A DNA stretch of 64,000 nt, from positions 7,094,887 through 7,158,886 of the forward strand of contig NZ_CP030053.1 of assembly GCF_004114955.1 (NCBI RefSeq), written 5' to 3'. The stretch is from Bradyrhizobium guangzhouense. Its GTDB lineage: Bacteria > Pseudomonadota > Alphaproteobacteria > Rhizobiales > Xanthobacteraceae. The notes under the pieces were generated by a model that was not told where the DNA came from, searched no databases, and saw nothing but the letters and a program-made list of their open reading frames with translations. Of this stretch, positions 18,190 through 28,163 are shown in pieces (within the stretch, counting starts at the first letter, position 1; the number at the start of each line of letters is the position of its first letter). The translations under genes were made by a program, and so were the position numbers.

Positions 18190-19500
18190 ATGACCGAGAC
18201 CGCCGCTTCCGACTTCCGCCCGTCGCAACGACACATCCGCCTGGACACCATCCTGCGGCTGCGCTGGCTCGCGGTGCTGGGCCAGCTCGCCGCGATCTTC
18301 ATCGTGGCGCAAGGGCTCGAGTTCGACGTTGCCATCATCCCCTGCGTCAGCATCATCGGCCTGTCGGCCATGCTCAATCTGGCGCTCCAGACCGCCGTCA
18401 ATCCGATGCGGCGGCTGGAGCCGATCCATGCCGCCGCGCTGCTGGCGCTCAATATCGTGGAACTGGCCGGGCTGTTGTTCTTCACCGGCGGATTGCAGAA
18501 CCCGTTCTCGTTCCTGTTTCTCGCACCGGTCTTGATTTCGGCGACCGCGTTGCCGGCGCGGCTGACCTTCGGCCTCGGCATCCTCGCCGTCGCCTGCGCG
18601 TCGATCCTGTTCTTCGTTCATTTCCCGCTGCCATGGGACTCGGAAGACCCGGTGGTGCTGCCGCCGATCTATCTCGTCGGCGTCTGGCTTTCGATCGTGC
18701 TCGCGATCGGCGTCACCAGCCTCTACTCCTTTCAGGTCACCGAGGAGGCGCGCAAGCTGGCCGACGCGCTCGCCGCGACCGAGCTGGTGCTGACGCGCGA
18801 GCAGCATCTGACCCAGCTCGACGGCCTCGCTGCGGCCGCCGCGCACGAGCTCGGCACGCCGCTCGCGACCATCTTCCTGATCTCGCGCGAGCTGGAGAAG
18901 ACGGTGAAGGACCCGGTGTTCGCCGCCGACCTGAAAACCCTGCGCGAGCAGACGCAGCGTTGCCGCGACATCCTTGGCAAGATCACCCAGCTTTCCTCCA
19001 CCGGCGCGCCATTCGACCGCATGAAACTGTCCGAGCTGATCGAGGAAGTGGTGGCGCCGCATCGCGATTTCGGTGTCGACATCAAGGTGCGGATCGCAGT
19101 GACCGCAACGGCCGAGCCGGTCGGATCACGCAATCCGGCGGTGCTCTATGGTGTCGGCAACATCATCGAGAACGCGGTCGATTTCGCCCACTCCACGGTG
19201 GAAGTGAACGCGTGGTGGAACAGTGATACGATCGAGATCGTGATCTCCGACGACGGACCGGGCATTCCGCCGGACATCATGAACCGGATCGGCGAACCCT
19301 ATCTGTCGCGGCGGCGCGCCCAGGATTCCGGCGGCGGCCTCGGGCTTGGCGTGTTCATCGCCCGCACCCTGCTCGAGCGCACCGGCGCCAAGGTCTCGTT
19401 TACCAACAGGCCCTTCCCGGAACACGGTGCGGTGGTGCAGATTGCGTGGCCGCGCGAGCGTTTTGAGGCTATCGAGAGCCTCGAGGAAACAATAGGATAG
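18190..19500 (+). CDS. regS: Redox-sensing sensor histidine kinase RegS (RegB/ActS family)
   Basis: Membrane-bound kinase of 436 residues that passes redox state to RegR; in Bradyrhizobium the pair controls nifA, respiration and related genes (family knowledge). Visible are about six N-terminal membrane segments with the quinone-site motif GGLQNPF near 100-106, the H-box AAHELGTPLA with His219, the redox cysteine region TQRCRDIL with Cys258 (equivalent to RegB Cys265), then N, G1 (DDGPGIPPD) and G2 (GGGLGLGVFIA) boxes. It is followed 103 bases later by regR. Confidence 0.95.
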   Translation: MTETAASDFRPSQRHIRLDTILRLRWLAVLGQLAAIFIVAQGLEFDVAIIPCVSIIGLSAMLNLALQTAVNPMRRLEPIHAAALLALNIVELAGLLFFTGGLQNPFSFLFLAPVLISATALPARLTFGLGILAVACASILFFVHFPLPWDSEDPVVLPPIYLVGVWLSIVLAIGVTSLYSFQVTEEARKLADALAATELVLTREQHLTQLDGLAAAAAHELGTPLATIFLISRELEKTVKDPVFAADLKTLREQTQRCRDILGKITQLSSTGAPFDRMKLSELIEEVVAPHRDFGVDIKVRIAVTATAEPVGSRNPAVLYGVGNIIENAVDFAHSTVEVNAWWNSDTIEIVISDDGPGIPPDIMNRIGEPYLSRRRAQDSGGGLGLGVFIARTLLERTGAKVSFTNRPFPEHGAVVQIAWPRERFEAIESLEETIG

Positions 19501-19603
19501 GCCGCGACCTTGCGTCGCAGATGAGGCCCGATCGACCATTGGCGGCCTTGGCACCGCCTGATTGCGACGCCATATGTAGATGTGCAGGAGAGAGGACAAA
19601 ACC

Positions 19604-20158
19604 TTGAACGCCATCACTGAGCTGAACGAACAGGCCGACCGCTCGCTTCTCATCGTGGAGGACGACAAGCCGTTCCTGGAGCGCCTGTCGCGCGCCATGG
19701 AGACACGCGGCTTTGCGGTGACGTCATGTGACACGGTCTCGGATGGTCTTGCGCAAATCGGCAAGTCCGCCCCGGCTTTCGCTGTGGTCGATCTCAGGCT
19801 CGGCGACGGCAACGGTCTCGACGTCGTCTCCGCGCTGAAGAAGAAGCGCCCCGAAGCGCGCGCCATCGTGCTGACCGGCTATGGCAACATCGCCACCGCC
19901 GTCACCGCGGTGAAGATGGGCGCGATCGATTATCTCTCGAAGCCCGCGGATGCCGACGACGTCGTCGCCGCGCTGCTCTCGACCAGCGCCGAGAAATCCG
20001 AGCTGCCGGCGAACCCGATGTCGGCCGATCGCGTGCGCTGGGAGCACATCCAGCGCATCTACGAGATGTGCAACCGCAATGTCTCGGAAACGGCGCGCCG
20101 CCTCAACATGCACCGGCGTACGTTGCAGCGGATCCTGGCCAAGCGCGCGCCGAGGTAA
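19604..20158 (+). CDS. regR: Response regulator RegR (RegA/ActR family)
   Basis: 184-residue global redox response regulator: receiver domain (LLIVEDDKPFLERL) joined to a Fis-type helix-turn-helix (NVSETARRLNMHRRTLQRIL). An ATG at 19580 is in frame, but the TTG at 19604 is preceded by AGGAGAGAGGA and places the phosphoacceptor (VVDLRLGDG) exactly at Asp63, as in RegA. The lysine of LSKPADADD and the threonine of VLTGYG are present. Partner RegS is just upstream. Confidence 0.95.
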   Translation: MNAITELNEQADRSLLIVEDDKPFLERLSRAMETRGFAVTSCDTVSDGLAQIGKSAPAFAVVDLRLGDGNGLDVVSALKKKRPEARAIVLTGYGNIATAVTAVKMGAIDYLSKPADADDVVAALLSTSAEKSELPANPMSADRVRWEHIQRIYEMCNRNVSETARRLNMHRRTLQRILAKRAPR

Positions 20159-20166
20159 TGGGTGCG

Positions 20167-20256
20167 GTAGGGTGGATTAGCCGAAGGCGTAATCCACCGC
20201 TTCTTTTTCATAGTGGACTTAAAGAGGTGGGTTACGCCTACGGCCAACCCACCCTG
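20167..20256. repeat. Inverted repeat, GTAGGGTGG family
   Basis: GTAGGGTGGATTAGCCGAAG at the left is mirrored by CCAACCCACCCTGC at the right, with inner CCACC/GGTGG arms. It lies between the convergent regR and the mmcB-like gene and may help terminate both. Confidence 0.75.
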
Positions 20257-20261
20257 CGCAT

Positions 20262-20753
20262 TCATTCCCAAAAATCCACATGCCCTTGCGGATCGACCAG
20301 GCGGTTGATGCGCAGCGCCGCTGCCATGCCGAACCGCACCGTCATCTGCTTGCGCGTCGCTGCCGCCATCCTGTGCTCGGGCGCTTCGCAATGCATGTGC
20401 GCGCCATAGGCATCGGCGATGATCAGGCCGGTGTCTTGCGGAAAGATCTCGCAGGGCAGATCCTGCGTGAAGGCGAAGAACAGCCGGTCGCAATGGGTGC
20501 GGTATTCATGCCATTTCTGGTGGGCGCGCAGATCCTCGACCGACGATTTGATCTCGACGATCCAGATCTCGCCGCGCTCGTTCAACGCCACCAGATCGGC
20601 GCGCCGGCCCGACGGCAGCGGCATCTCGCTGATGCAGGAAAAGCCGAGCGAGCGTAACAGCCGCGCCGTGCCGCGCGCGATCGCGAGCGCCGTTTCCGAC
20701 TGACGGCGGTCAGGCGGCGGAACAAGGGCGATGTTGCGGGCGGGGCTGTCCAT
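20262..20753 (-). CDS. MmcB family DNA repair protein
   Basis: 163-residue cytoplasmic protein with a restriction-endonuclease-like core: SETALAIARGTARLLRSLGF, RRADLVALNERGEIWIVEIKSSVEDLRAHQKWHEYRTHCDRLFFA. The D...E-x-K residues (RRADL...VEIK) fit a PD-(D/E)xK nuclease site. It matches the alphaproteobacterial MmcB family, linked to mitomycin C/DNA-damage tolerance. ATG 20753 gives family length; upstream frame is repeat DNA. Divergent from the GH13 gene. Confidence 0.85.
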   Translation of the reverse strand: MDSPARNIALVPPPDRRQSETALAIARGTARLLRSLGFSCISEMPLPSGRRADLVALNERGEIWIVEIKSSVEDLRAHQKWHEYRTHCDRLFFAFTQDLPCEIFPQDTGLIIADAYGAHMHCEAPEHRMAAATRKQMTVRFGMAAALRINRLVDPQGHVDFWE

Positions 20754-20781
20754 GGCGGGAGAGTAGCCGATTCCGTCTCCT

Positions 20782-20811
20782 CCGTCATTCCGGGGCGCGC
20801 CCCGGGACGAC
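20782..20811. repeat. Short GTCATTCCGGGGCG-family repeat
   Basis: A short member (CCGTCATTCCGGGGCGCGCC followed by CCGGGACGAC) between the divergent mmcB-like and GH13 genes. It may overlap the mmcB-like promoter. Confidence 0.6.
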
Positions 20812-20891
20812 GGTGAGGCGGAACCTCCCCTTCCCCACACACTTATCACGCAGCCGCCGCACCCCTCGGCGGGAGCATCGAGGCTGCGCGC

Positions 20892-22595
20892 ATGATCGAC
20901 GATCTCTGGTACAAGAACGCCATCATCTATTGCCTCTCGGTCGGCACCTACATGGACGCCGATGGCGACGGCATCGGCGATTTCAAGGGGCTGCTGCGCC
21001 GGCTCGATTACCTGCACGGGCTCGGCATCACCACGATCTGGCTGATGCCGTTCCAGACCTCACCGGGCCGCGACGACGGCTACGACATCGCCGATTATTA
21101 CAGCGTCGATTCCCGTTACGGCACGCTCGGCGATTTCGTCGAGTTCGCCCATGGCTGCAAGCAGCGGGGCATCCGCATCATCATCGACCTCGTCGTCAAC
21201 CACACCTCGGACCAGCATCACTGGTTCAAGCAGGCGCGGCGCGACAAGACCTCGCCTTATCGCGACTGGTACGTCTGGTCGGACAGGAAGCCGGCCAACG
21301 CCAACAAGGGCATGGTGTTTCCCGGCGTGCAGAAATCGACCTGGACGCGCGACAAGGAAGCCGGCGCGTACTATTTTCATCGCTTCTACGATTTCCAGCC
21401 CGACCTCAACACGTCGAATCCGCATGTGCAGGCGGAGATCCTCAAGATCATGGGGTTCTGGATCCAGCTCGGCGTCTCCGGCTTCCGCATGGACGCCGTG
21501 CCCTTCGTCATCGCGACCAAGGGCGCGAAAGTGAACAAGCCGGTCGAGCAATACGACATGCTGCGCACGTTCCGCGAATTCCTGCAATGGCGCGAAGGCG
21601 ACGCCATCATCCTGGCCGAGGCCAATGTGCTGCCGGATACCGACATGGATTATTTCGGCCGCGACGCCGACCGCATGCACATGATGTTCAACTTTCATGT
21701 CAACCAGCATCTGTTCTATGCGCTGGCGGCCAGCGACACGCGCCCGCTGGCGAAGGCGTTGAAAGCCACAAAGCCGCGGCCGGCCTCGGCGCAATGGGGC
21801 CTGTTCCTGCGCAATCACGACGAGCTGGACCTCGGACGGCTGACCAAGGCGCAGCGCGACACCGTGTTCAAGGCCTTCGGACCCGACAAGAACATGCAGC
21901 TCTACGACCGCGGGATCAGACGCCGGCTTGCGCCGATGCTGGGCGGCGACCGCAGGCGGCTCGAGCTCGCCTACAGCCTGATGTGCACGCTGCCGGGAAC
22001 GCCCGTGATCCGCTACGGCGACGAGATCGCGATGGGCGATGATCTCGCGCTGCCCGAACGCCAATGCGCGCGCACGCCGATGCAATGGTCGACCGAGCCG
22101 CACGGCGGCTTCACCAAGAGCGACAGGCCGGCGAGCCCCGTGATCGACAAGGGACCCTACGGCTTCGAGCACGTCAACGTTGCCAAGCAGCGGCGCGATC
22201 CGAATTCGATGCTGAACTGGACCGAGCGCATCATCCGCATGCGCAAGGAAGTGCCCGAGATCGGCTGGGGCGACTTCGTGATCATCCCGACACGCGATCC
22301 CGCCGTGCTCATCATCCGCTACGACTGGCGCAACAATTCCGTTCTGTTCGTGCACAATCTCGACGAGAAGCCGCGCGAGATCGCGTTCTCGGTCGGGCTG
22401 CCCGATGATGCCGGCGCGCATTTGATCAACCTTCTCGCGGAAGACCACAGCCACGCCGACAAACGCGGCCAGCACCGCATCGTGCTGGAGCCCTATGGCT
22501 ATCGCTGGTACCGGGTCGGCGGGCTGGACTATCTGCTGAAGCGGAGCGAGGTGGATGAGAAGATGGGGCGGAAGGGGACGAAGCATCCGACGTAA
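20892..22595 (+). CDS. GH13 alpha-amylase family enzyme, trehalose synthase-like
   Basis: 567-residue TIM-barrel glycoside hydrolase. It opens LWYKNAIIYCLSVGTYMDADGDGIGDFKGL and carries the four GH13 regions: DLVVNHTSD, GFRMDAVPF (nucleophile Asp201), ILAEAN (acid/base Glu243) and FLRNHDELD (Asp310). The early residues and the RQCARTPMQWS segment resemble trehalose synthase / maltose-converting GH13_16 enzymes, but it lacks a fused maltokinase and the exact specificity is inferred. It faces a second GH13 gene, so the locus is probably for alpha-glucoside or trehalose metabolism. Confidence 0.9.
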   Translation: MIDDLWYKNAIIYCLSVGTYMDADGDGIGDFKGLLRRLDYLHGLGITTIWLMPFQTSPGRDDGYDIADYYSVDSRYGTLGDFVEFAHGCKQRGIRIIIDLVVNHTSDQHHWFKQARRDKTSPYRDWYVWSDRKPANANKGMVFPGVQKSTWTRDKEAGAYYFHRFYDFQPDLNTSNPHVQAEILKIMGFWIQLGVSGFRMDAVPFVIATKGAKVNKPVEQYDMLRTFREFLQWREGDAIILAEANVLPDTDMDYFGRDADRMHMMFNFHVNQHLFYALAASDTRPLAKALKATKPRPASAQWGLFLRNHDELDLGRLTKAQRDTVFKAFGPDKNMQLYDRGIRRRLAPMLGGDRRRLELAYSLMCTLPGTPVIRYGDEIAMGDDLALPERQCARTPMQWSTEPHGGFTKSDRPASPVIDKGPYGFEHVNVAKQRRDPNSMLNWTERIIRMRKEVPEIGWGDFVIIPTRDPAVLIIRYDWRNNSVLFVHNLDEKPREIAFSVGLPDDAGAHLINLLAEDHSHADKRGQHRIVLEPYGYRWYRVGGLDYLLKRSEVDEKMGRKGTKHPT

Positions 22596-22641
22596 TGCCG
22601 CGAGTTCGGCGTTTCGTCGTTTACGCCGCCGTCTCAACGAT

Positions 22642-22728
22642 CGTCATTGCGAGCGCAGCGAAGCAATCCAGACCGCCGCCGCGGAGAGTTTCTGGATTGC
22701 TTCGTCGCAAGGGCTCCTCGCAATGACG
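22642..22728. repeat. Inverted repeat, GTCATTGCGAGCGCAGCG type
   Basis: Left arm CGTCATTGCGAG...GAAGCAATCCAGA is mirrored by TCTGGATTGCTTC...CTCGCAATGACG. It is the only member of this family in the window and lies between two convergent GH13 genes, where it could end transcription from both sides. Confidence 0.85.
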
Positions 22729-22773
22729 GGGAGAGAGCAACGACCATCGCCGCCGTCGATGTCCTGGCAAGAG

Positions 22774-24375
<1,602 letters not shown>

Positions 24376-24544
24376 GTCGAAAATCCCGGCCGGAAATCTG
24401 TGCTTCGCGCGAGTGAACGCGGAAGCGACGCTCCCGGTTCAAACAGCCACGCGAATTGGGACGACCGTGTGACATCGGGTTGTTCCGCGCGCCGACCGCG
24501 ACTATTTTGCTTGGCGGCGCAGCAAAAATCGGCATTGTGATGAT

Positions 24545-25228
24545 ATGACCGAGCAAAACGAGACCAAAGCCAGATCTGAAGCGCCGAAGGCTGGCGCGAT
24601 CATCGTTCCCGTGACGCTGTTCGAGCAGAACTGCACCATCATCTGGGACGAGCCTTCCAAGAGGGCCGTGGTGATCGATCCCGGCGGCGACGTGCCGAAG
24701 ATCCTGGACGCGATCAAGCAGACCGGCGTCACCGTGGAGAAGATCTGGCTGACCCACGGCCATATCGACCATGTCGGCGGCGCGGCCGATCTGCGCGATG
24801 CGCTGAAGGTGCCGATCGAGGGCCCGCATGTCGCGGACAAATATCTGCTCGACAATGTGGTCGAGAGCGGCGCCCGGTTCGGCATGACGGGCGTGCGCAA
24901 TTTCGCGCCGGATCGCTGGCTCGACGAAGGCGACAGCGTGTCGATCGGCGACTTGACCTTCGACATCCTGCACTGCCCCGGCCATTCGCCCGGGAGCGTG
25001 GTGTTCTTCAACGGGGATTTGCGCTTTGCCCATGTCGGCGACGTGCTGTTCGCGGGCTCGGTCGGGCGCACGGACCTTCCCGGCGGCAGTCACGCCACGC
25101 TGATCAACTCGATCATGACGAAACTGCTGCCGCTCGGCGACGATGTCGGCTTCATCTGCGGCCACGGCGCCGGCTCGAGCATCGGCCAGGAGCGGATGAC
25201 CAATCCGTTCATCACCGGCGAGATGTGA
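24545..25228 (+). CDS. Metallo-beta-lactamase-fold hydrolase (glyoxalase II-like)
   Basis: 227-residue cytoplasmic hydrolase with the zinc motif LTHGHIDHVGG (HxHxDH), further ligands in HCPGHSPGSVVF and HVGDVLF, and a final histidine in FICGHGAGS. The size and FEQNCTIIWD start match the YcbL-type subgroup, small glyoxalase II-like thioesterases; the substrate is unassigned. It is convergent with the PHB-depolymerase-like esterase gene 12 bases away. Confidence 0.9.
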   Translation: MTEQNETKARSEAPKAGAIIVPVTLFEQNCTIIWDEPSKRAVVIDPGGDVPKILDAIKQTGVTVEKIWLTHGHIDHVGGAADLRDALKVPIEGPHVADKYLLDNVVESGARFGMTGVRNFAPDRWLDEGDSVSIGDLTFDILHCPGHSPGSVVFFNGDLRFAHVGDVLFAGSVGRTDLPGGSHATLINSIMTKLLPLGDDVGFICGHGAGSSIGQERMTNPFITGEM

Positions 25229-25240
25229 GGGCGCTTCGCG

Positions 25241-26449
25241 CTACTTCATCAATCCCGCGGCCGTCAGCGCCCGGGTGATGATCTGGCCGAGATCGAAGCC
25301 GCGTCCCTGCTCGCGCTTCGGCTCGGCGTTCTCCTCGGCGACCTTCACGCGGATGGTGCGGGCAAGATGCGGCGCCGGCGGGCGCACGGGGGCCGGCTTG
25401 GCCGGAGCGGCGGGCTTTGCTTCAGCCTTCTTCGCACCCTGAATCCAGCCGGTGAGGCCGAAGAACTTTGCGATGTGATAGGACGAGGAAATGCCGGCCT
25501 CGATCAGGAACGCACCTTCGACGCCGTAGCGCTGGTCGTTGTCGGCTGGGCCGAGCGGCGTGCCGTGGGCCATGCCCGTGATGGCGTAGGACTCGACCAG
25601 CGTCTCGCCGTCCTTGTTCCACCAGGCCTGGCGCGGATAGCCGTCGACGACGGTCTCGGCCATCGGCGTCATCGGCAAATCGTGCAGATCGAGCCACTGC
25701 TTGACGATCTCGTTGGCATTGCCGGGATTGACGGTGCGGTCGGCGCTGCCGTGCCACACCGAAATTTTCGGCCAGGGACCGCGATGGTCGGAAGCCCGCC
25801 GCACGAAATCGCCGAGCTCGCGCTCGGGCCGTGCGGGTGAATGAAACATGCCGTCGAGCGCTTCGCGCAGGTTGGACGCGATGCCGTAGGGCAGCCCTGC
25901 GATCACGGCGCCGGCCGCGAACACTTCGGGATAGGTCGCAAGCATCACCGAGGTCATGCCGCCGCCGGCGGAAAGACCGGTGATGTAGATACGCCTGGAA
26001 TCGATGCGATGGGCCTGCACCATATGCGCGATCATCTCGCGGATCGAACGCGCCTCGCCGGAGTCGCGCGCGGTGTCTTCGGGGTTGAACCAGTTGAAGC
26101 AGGTGTTGCCGTTGTTGATGCGCTGCTGCTCGGGCATCACGAGCGCAAAGCCGTAGTGGCGCGCGAGCGTCGACCAGCCCGCGCCGAGGTCGTAGCTCGC
26201 GGCGGTCTGGCCGCAGCCATGCAGCACGACGACGAGCGCGCGCGGCTTCTGCACTTGCGCCGGCACGAAGGCGAACATGCGCAAGGCGCCGGGATTGTCG
26301 CCGAAGCCGGTGACCTCCTGCAGCGGACTGGACGAGTCGGCGCTTGCGCCGAAGTCGGGCAGACGCAGACCGTCCATCTTTGGCAGACGTCTCAACAGAT
26401 CGACATTTCGGGCAAGCGACACGGCAAATTCCTGGTGGGCGGCTTTCAA
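25241..26449 (-). CDS. PHB depolymerase family esterase
   Basis: 402-residue alpha/beta hydrolase of the extracellular PHB-depolymerase/feruloyl-esterase type 1 family: LVVVLHGCGQTAASYDLGAGW (oxyanion region), lipase box ITGLSAGGGMTSVM with nucleophilic Ser, ISVWHGSADRTVNP (Asp) and GMAHGTPLG (His). The C-terminal 60 residues are alanine/proline-rich. No clear signal peptide is visible, unusual for a secreted depolymerase, so a cytoplasmic ester substrate is possible. Confidence 0.88.
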   Translation of the reverse strand: MKAAHQEFAVSLARNVDLLRRLPKMDGLRLPDFGASADSSSPLQEVTGFGDNPGALRMFAFVPAQVQKPRALVVVLHGCGQTAASYDLGAGWSTLARHYGFALVMPEQQRINNGNTCFNWFNPEDTARDSGEARSIREMIAHMVQAHRIDSRRIYITGLSAGGGMTSVMLATYPEVFAAGAVIAGLPYGIASNLREALDGMFHSPARPERELGDFVRRASDHRGPWPKISVWHGSADRTVNPGNANEIVKQWLDLHDLPMTPMAETVVDGYPRQAWWNKDGETLVESYAITGMAHGTPLGPADNDQRYGVEGAFLIEAGISSSYHIAKFFGLTGWIQGAKKAEAKPAAPAKPAPVRPPAPHLARTIRVKVAEENAEPKREQGRGFDLGQIITRALTAAGLMK

Positions 26450-26813
26450 CGTTTACCCGACCAGATAGTTGCTGCAGTGCAAAATGAAAAGGCCGTGTGC
26501 TGCCGATCCCTCCGGAATCACGCAGAATCCTGCGGGAATCCGCACGTATTAACCGCAATGCCTCAACTTCGTGCAGATGCGCGGCACATCGATGACAGGA
26601 ATGCGGCCGATATCAAGATTAACGCCGCAAACAGCGCGAGCGGGACGAGAAATCCTGCGCGCACCGATTGCAACGATTCGATTGCGAAGAGCACGCGAGC
26701 GCGGCGAGGCCCGCTGCATTCCGCTGCGCGGGACATCGCGCGATTGCGTTCGTGGCGTCGGACACGTAGCCTGACACAACCAATAAACAAAAAACTCAGC
26801 CGGAGAGAACGCC
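26450..26813. other. Intergenic region, 364 bases
   Basis: Divergent gap between the esterase and the luciferase-like gene; promoters for both should be here. On the minus strand a short frame (26736-26563) encodes a possible single-membrane-span peptide ending FLVPLALFAALILISAAF, but it has no ribosome site and I do not call it a gene. Nothing else stands out. Confidence 0.5.
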
Positions 26814-28049
26814 ATGGCGCGCCTGAAGTTTGGGGCTTTCCTTGCCCCGCATCACCCGATCGGGGAGCATCCGATGCTCCAGTTCCGGCGCGATCTCGAC
26901 CTGGTCGAACAGCTCGACGCGCTCGGCTATGACGAGTTCTGGTGCGGCGAGCACCATTCCTCGGGTTGGGAGATGATCGCCTCGCCCGAGATGTTCCTGG
27001 CCGCGGCCGGCGAGCGCACCAAGCGGATCAAGCTCGGCACCGGCGTGATCTCGCTGCCCTATCACCACCCATTCAACGTCGCCCAGCGCATGGTGCAGCT
27101 CGACCACATGACCGGCGGCCGCGCCATCTTCGGCTCCGGCCCCGGCGCGCTGGCCTCGGACGCACATACGCTCGGCATCGATCCGATGACGCAGCGCGAT
27201 CGCCAGGACGAGGCGATCGAGGTGATCCGCCGCCTCTTCAACGGCGAGCGTGTCACTGCGAAGAGCGACTGGTTCACCATGAACGACGCGGCGCTGCAGC
27301 TCCTGCCGTTGCAGGAGGAGATGCCGTTCGTGGTGGCTTCGCAGATCTCGCCGTCGGGGATGACGCTCGCCGGCAAATACGGCATCGGCATCATCTCGCT
27401 GGGCTCGATGACGACACAGGGGCTGATGTCGCTGCAACAGCAATGGCAATTCGCCGAGGATGCCGCCAGCAAGCACGGCACCAAGGTCGACCGCGCCGAC
27501 TGGCGCGTGCTGCTGACCTTCCACATCGCCGAAAGCCGCGAGCAGGCACGCAAGGAGGCCGGCGCCGGTCTGATGCGCTGGCACAACGAATATAATGTCG
27601 GCACGCTGCAACGGCCGGGCCTGGAGGCGTTCTCCTCCCCCGACGAGGCCGTGGACAAGACCGCCTTCGTCGAGGGCGCGGCCTCGACCATCGGCACGCC
27701 CGACGATCTCGTCAAAACCATCAAGAACGTGATGGAGGTGTCCGGCGGCGTCGGCGCCATCATCGGCTTCGTGCACGACTGGGCCAATCCGGAAGCCACG
27801 CGCCGCAGCTGGGACATGGTGGCGCGCTATGTCGTGCCTGAAATCAACGGCTACATCGATGGCCTGCGCAGGTCGCAAAAGTTCGTGATCGAGAACCGCG
27901 CGATCTTCGAGCGTGCCGGCCAGGCCGTGATGGCCAAGATCATGCAGAACGAGAAGGCCGCCGAGGCCTTGAAGGTGACCGGCCCCGGCCGCGTCGCCAT
28001 TCCCGCCGTCAACGCGCCGGATTTGCAGAAGGAAGCGGCGAAGCGGTAG
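26814..28049 (+). CDS. LLM class flavin-dependent monooxygenase (luciferase-like)
   Basis: 411-residue TIM-barrel flavoenzyme of the bacterial-luciferase family. It shows FLAPHHPIGEHPMLQFRRDLDLVEQLDALGYDEFWCGEHHSSGWE, KLGTGVISLPYHHPFNVAQRMVQLDHMTGGRAIFGSGPG and VASQISPSGMTLAGKYGIG, all standard. It needs reduced flavin from a separate reductase, not encoded nearby. ATG 26814 follows GGAGAGAA. It is followed on the same strand by a cytochrome P450; both could act in one oxidative pathway, but the 114-base gap leaves co-transcription uncertain. Confidence 0.92.
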   Translation: MARLKFGAFLAPHHPIGEHPMLQFRRDLDLVEQLDALGYDEFWCGEHHSSGWEMIASPEMFLAAAGERTKRIKLGTGVISLPYHHPFNVAQRMVQLDHMTGGRAIFGSGPGALASDAHTLGIDPMTQRDRQDEAIEVIRRLFNGERVTAKSDWFTMNDAALQLLPLQEEMPFVVASQISPSGMTLAGKYGIGIISLGSMTTQGLMSLQQQWQFAEDAASKHGTKVDRADWRVLLTFHIAESREQARKEAGAGLMRWHNEYNVGTLQRPGLEAFSSPDEAVDKTAFVEGAASTIGTPDDLVKTIKNVMEVSGGVGAIIGFVHDWANPEATRRSWDMVARYVVPEINGYIDGLRRSQKFVIENRAIFERAGQAVMAKIMQNEKAAEALKVTGPGRVAIPAVNAPDLQKEAAKR

Positions 28050-28163
28050 GCGACATGCCTCGTCCCGGCGATGGTGTGTGTTGATTTGCGCGCCAAACAA
28101 CCCTCGCGTCATCGTGCCAGTTTTGTGCTATGTCGTCGGCGTCAGCCATCGGGAGCGATCGTC

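Noticed and set aside
26563..26736. Short minus-strand frame encoding a possible single-span membrane peptide
   Set aside because: No ribosome site, poor codon bias at its start, and it lies in a promoter gap; kept only as a remark.
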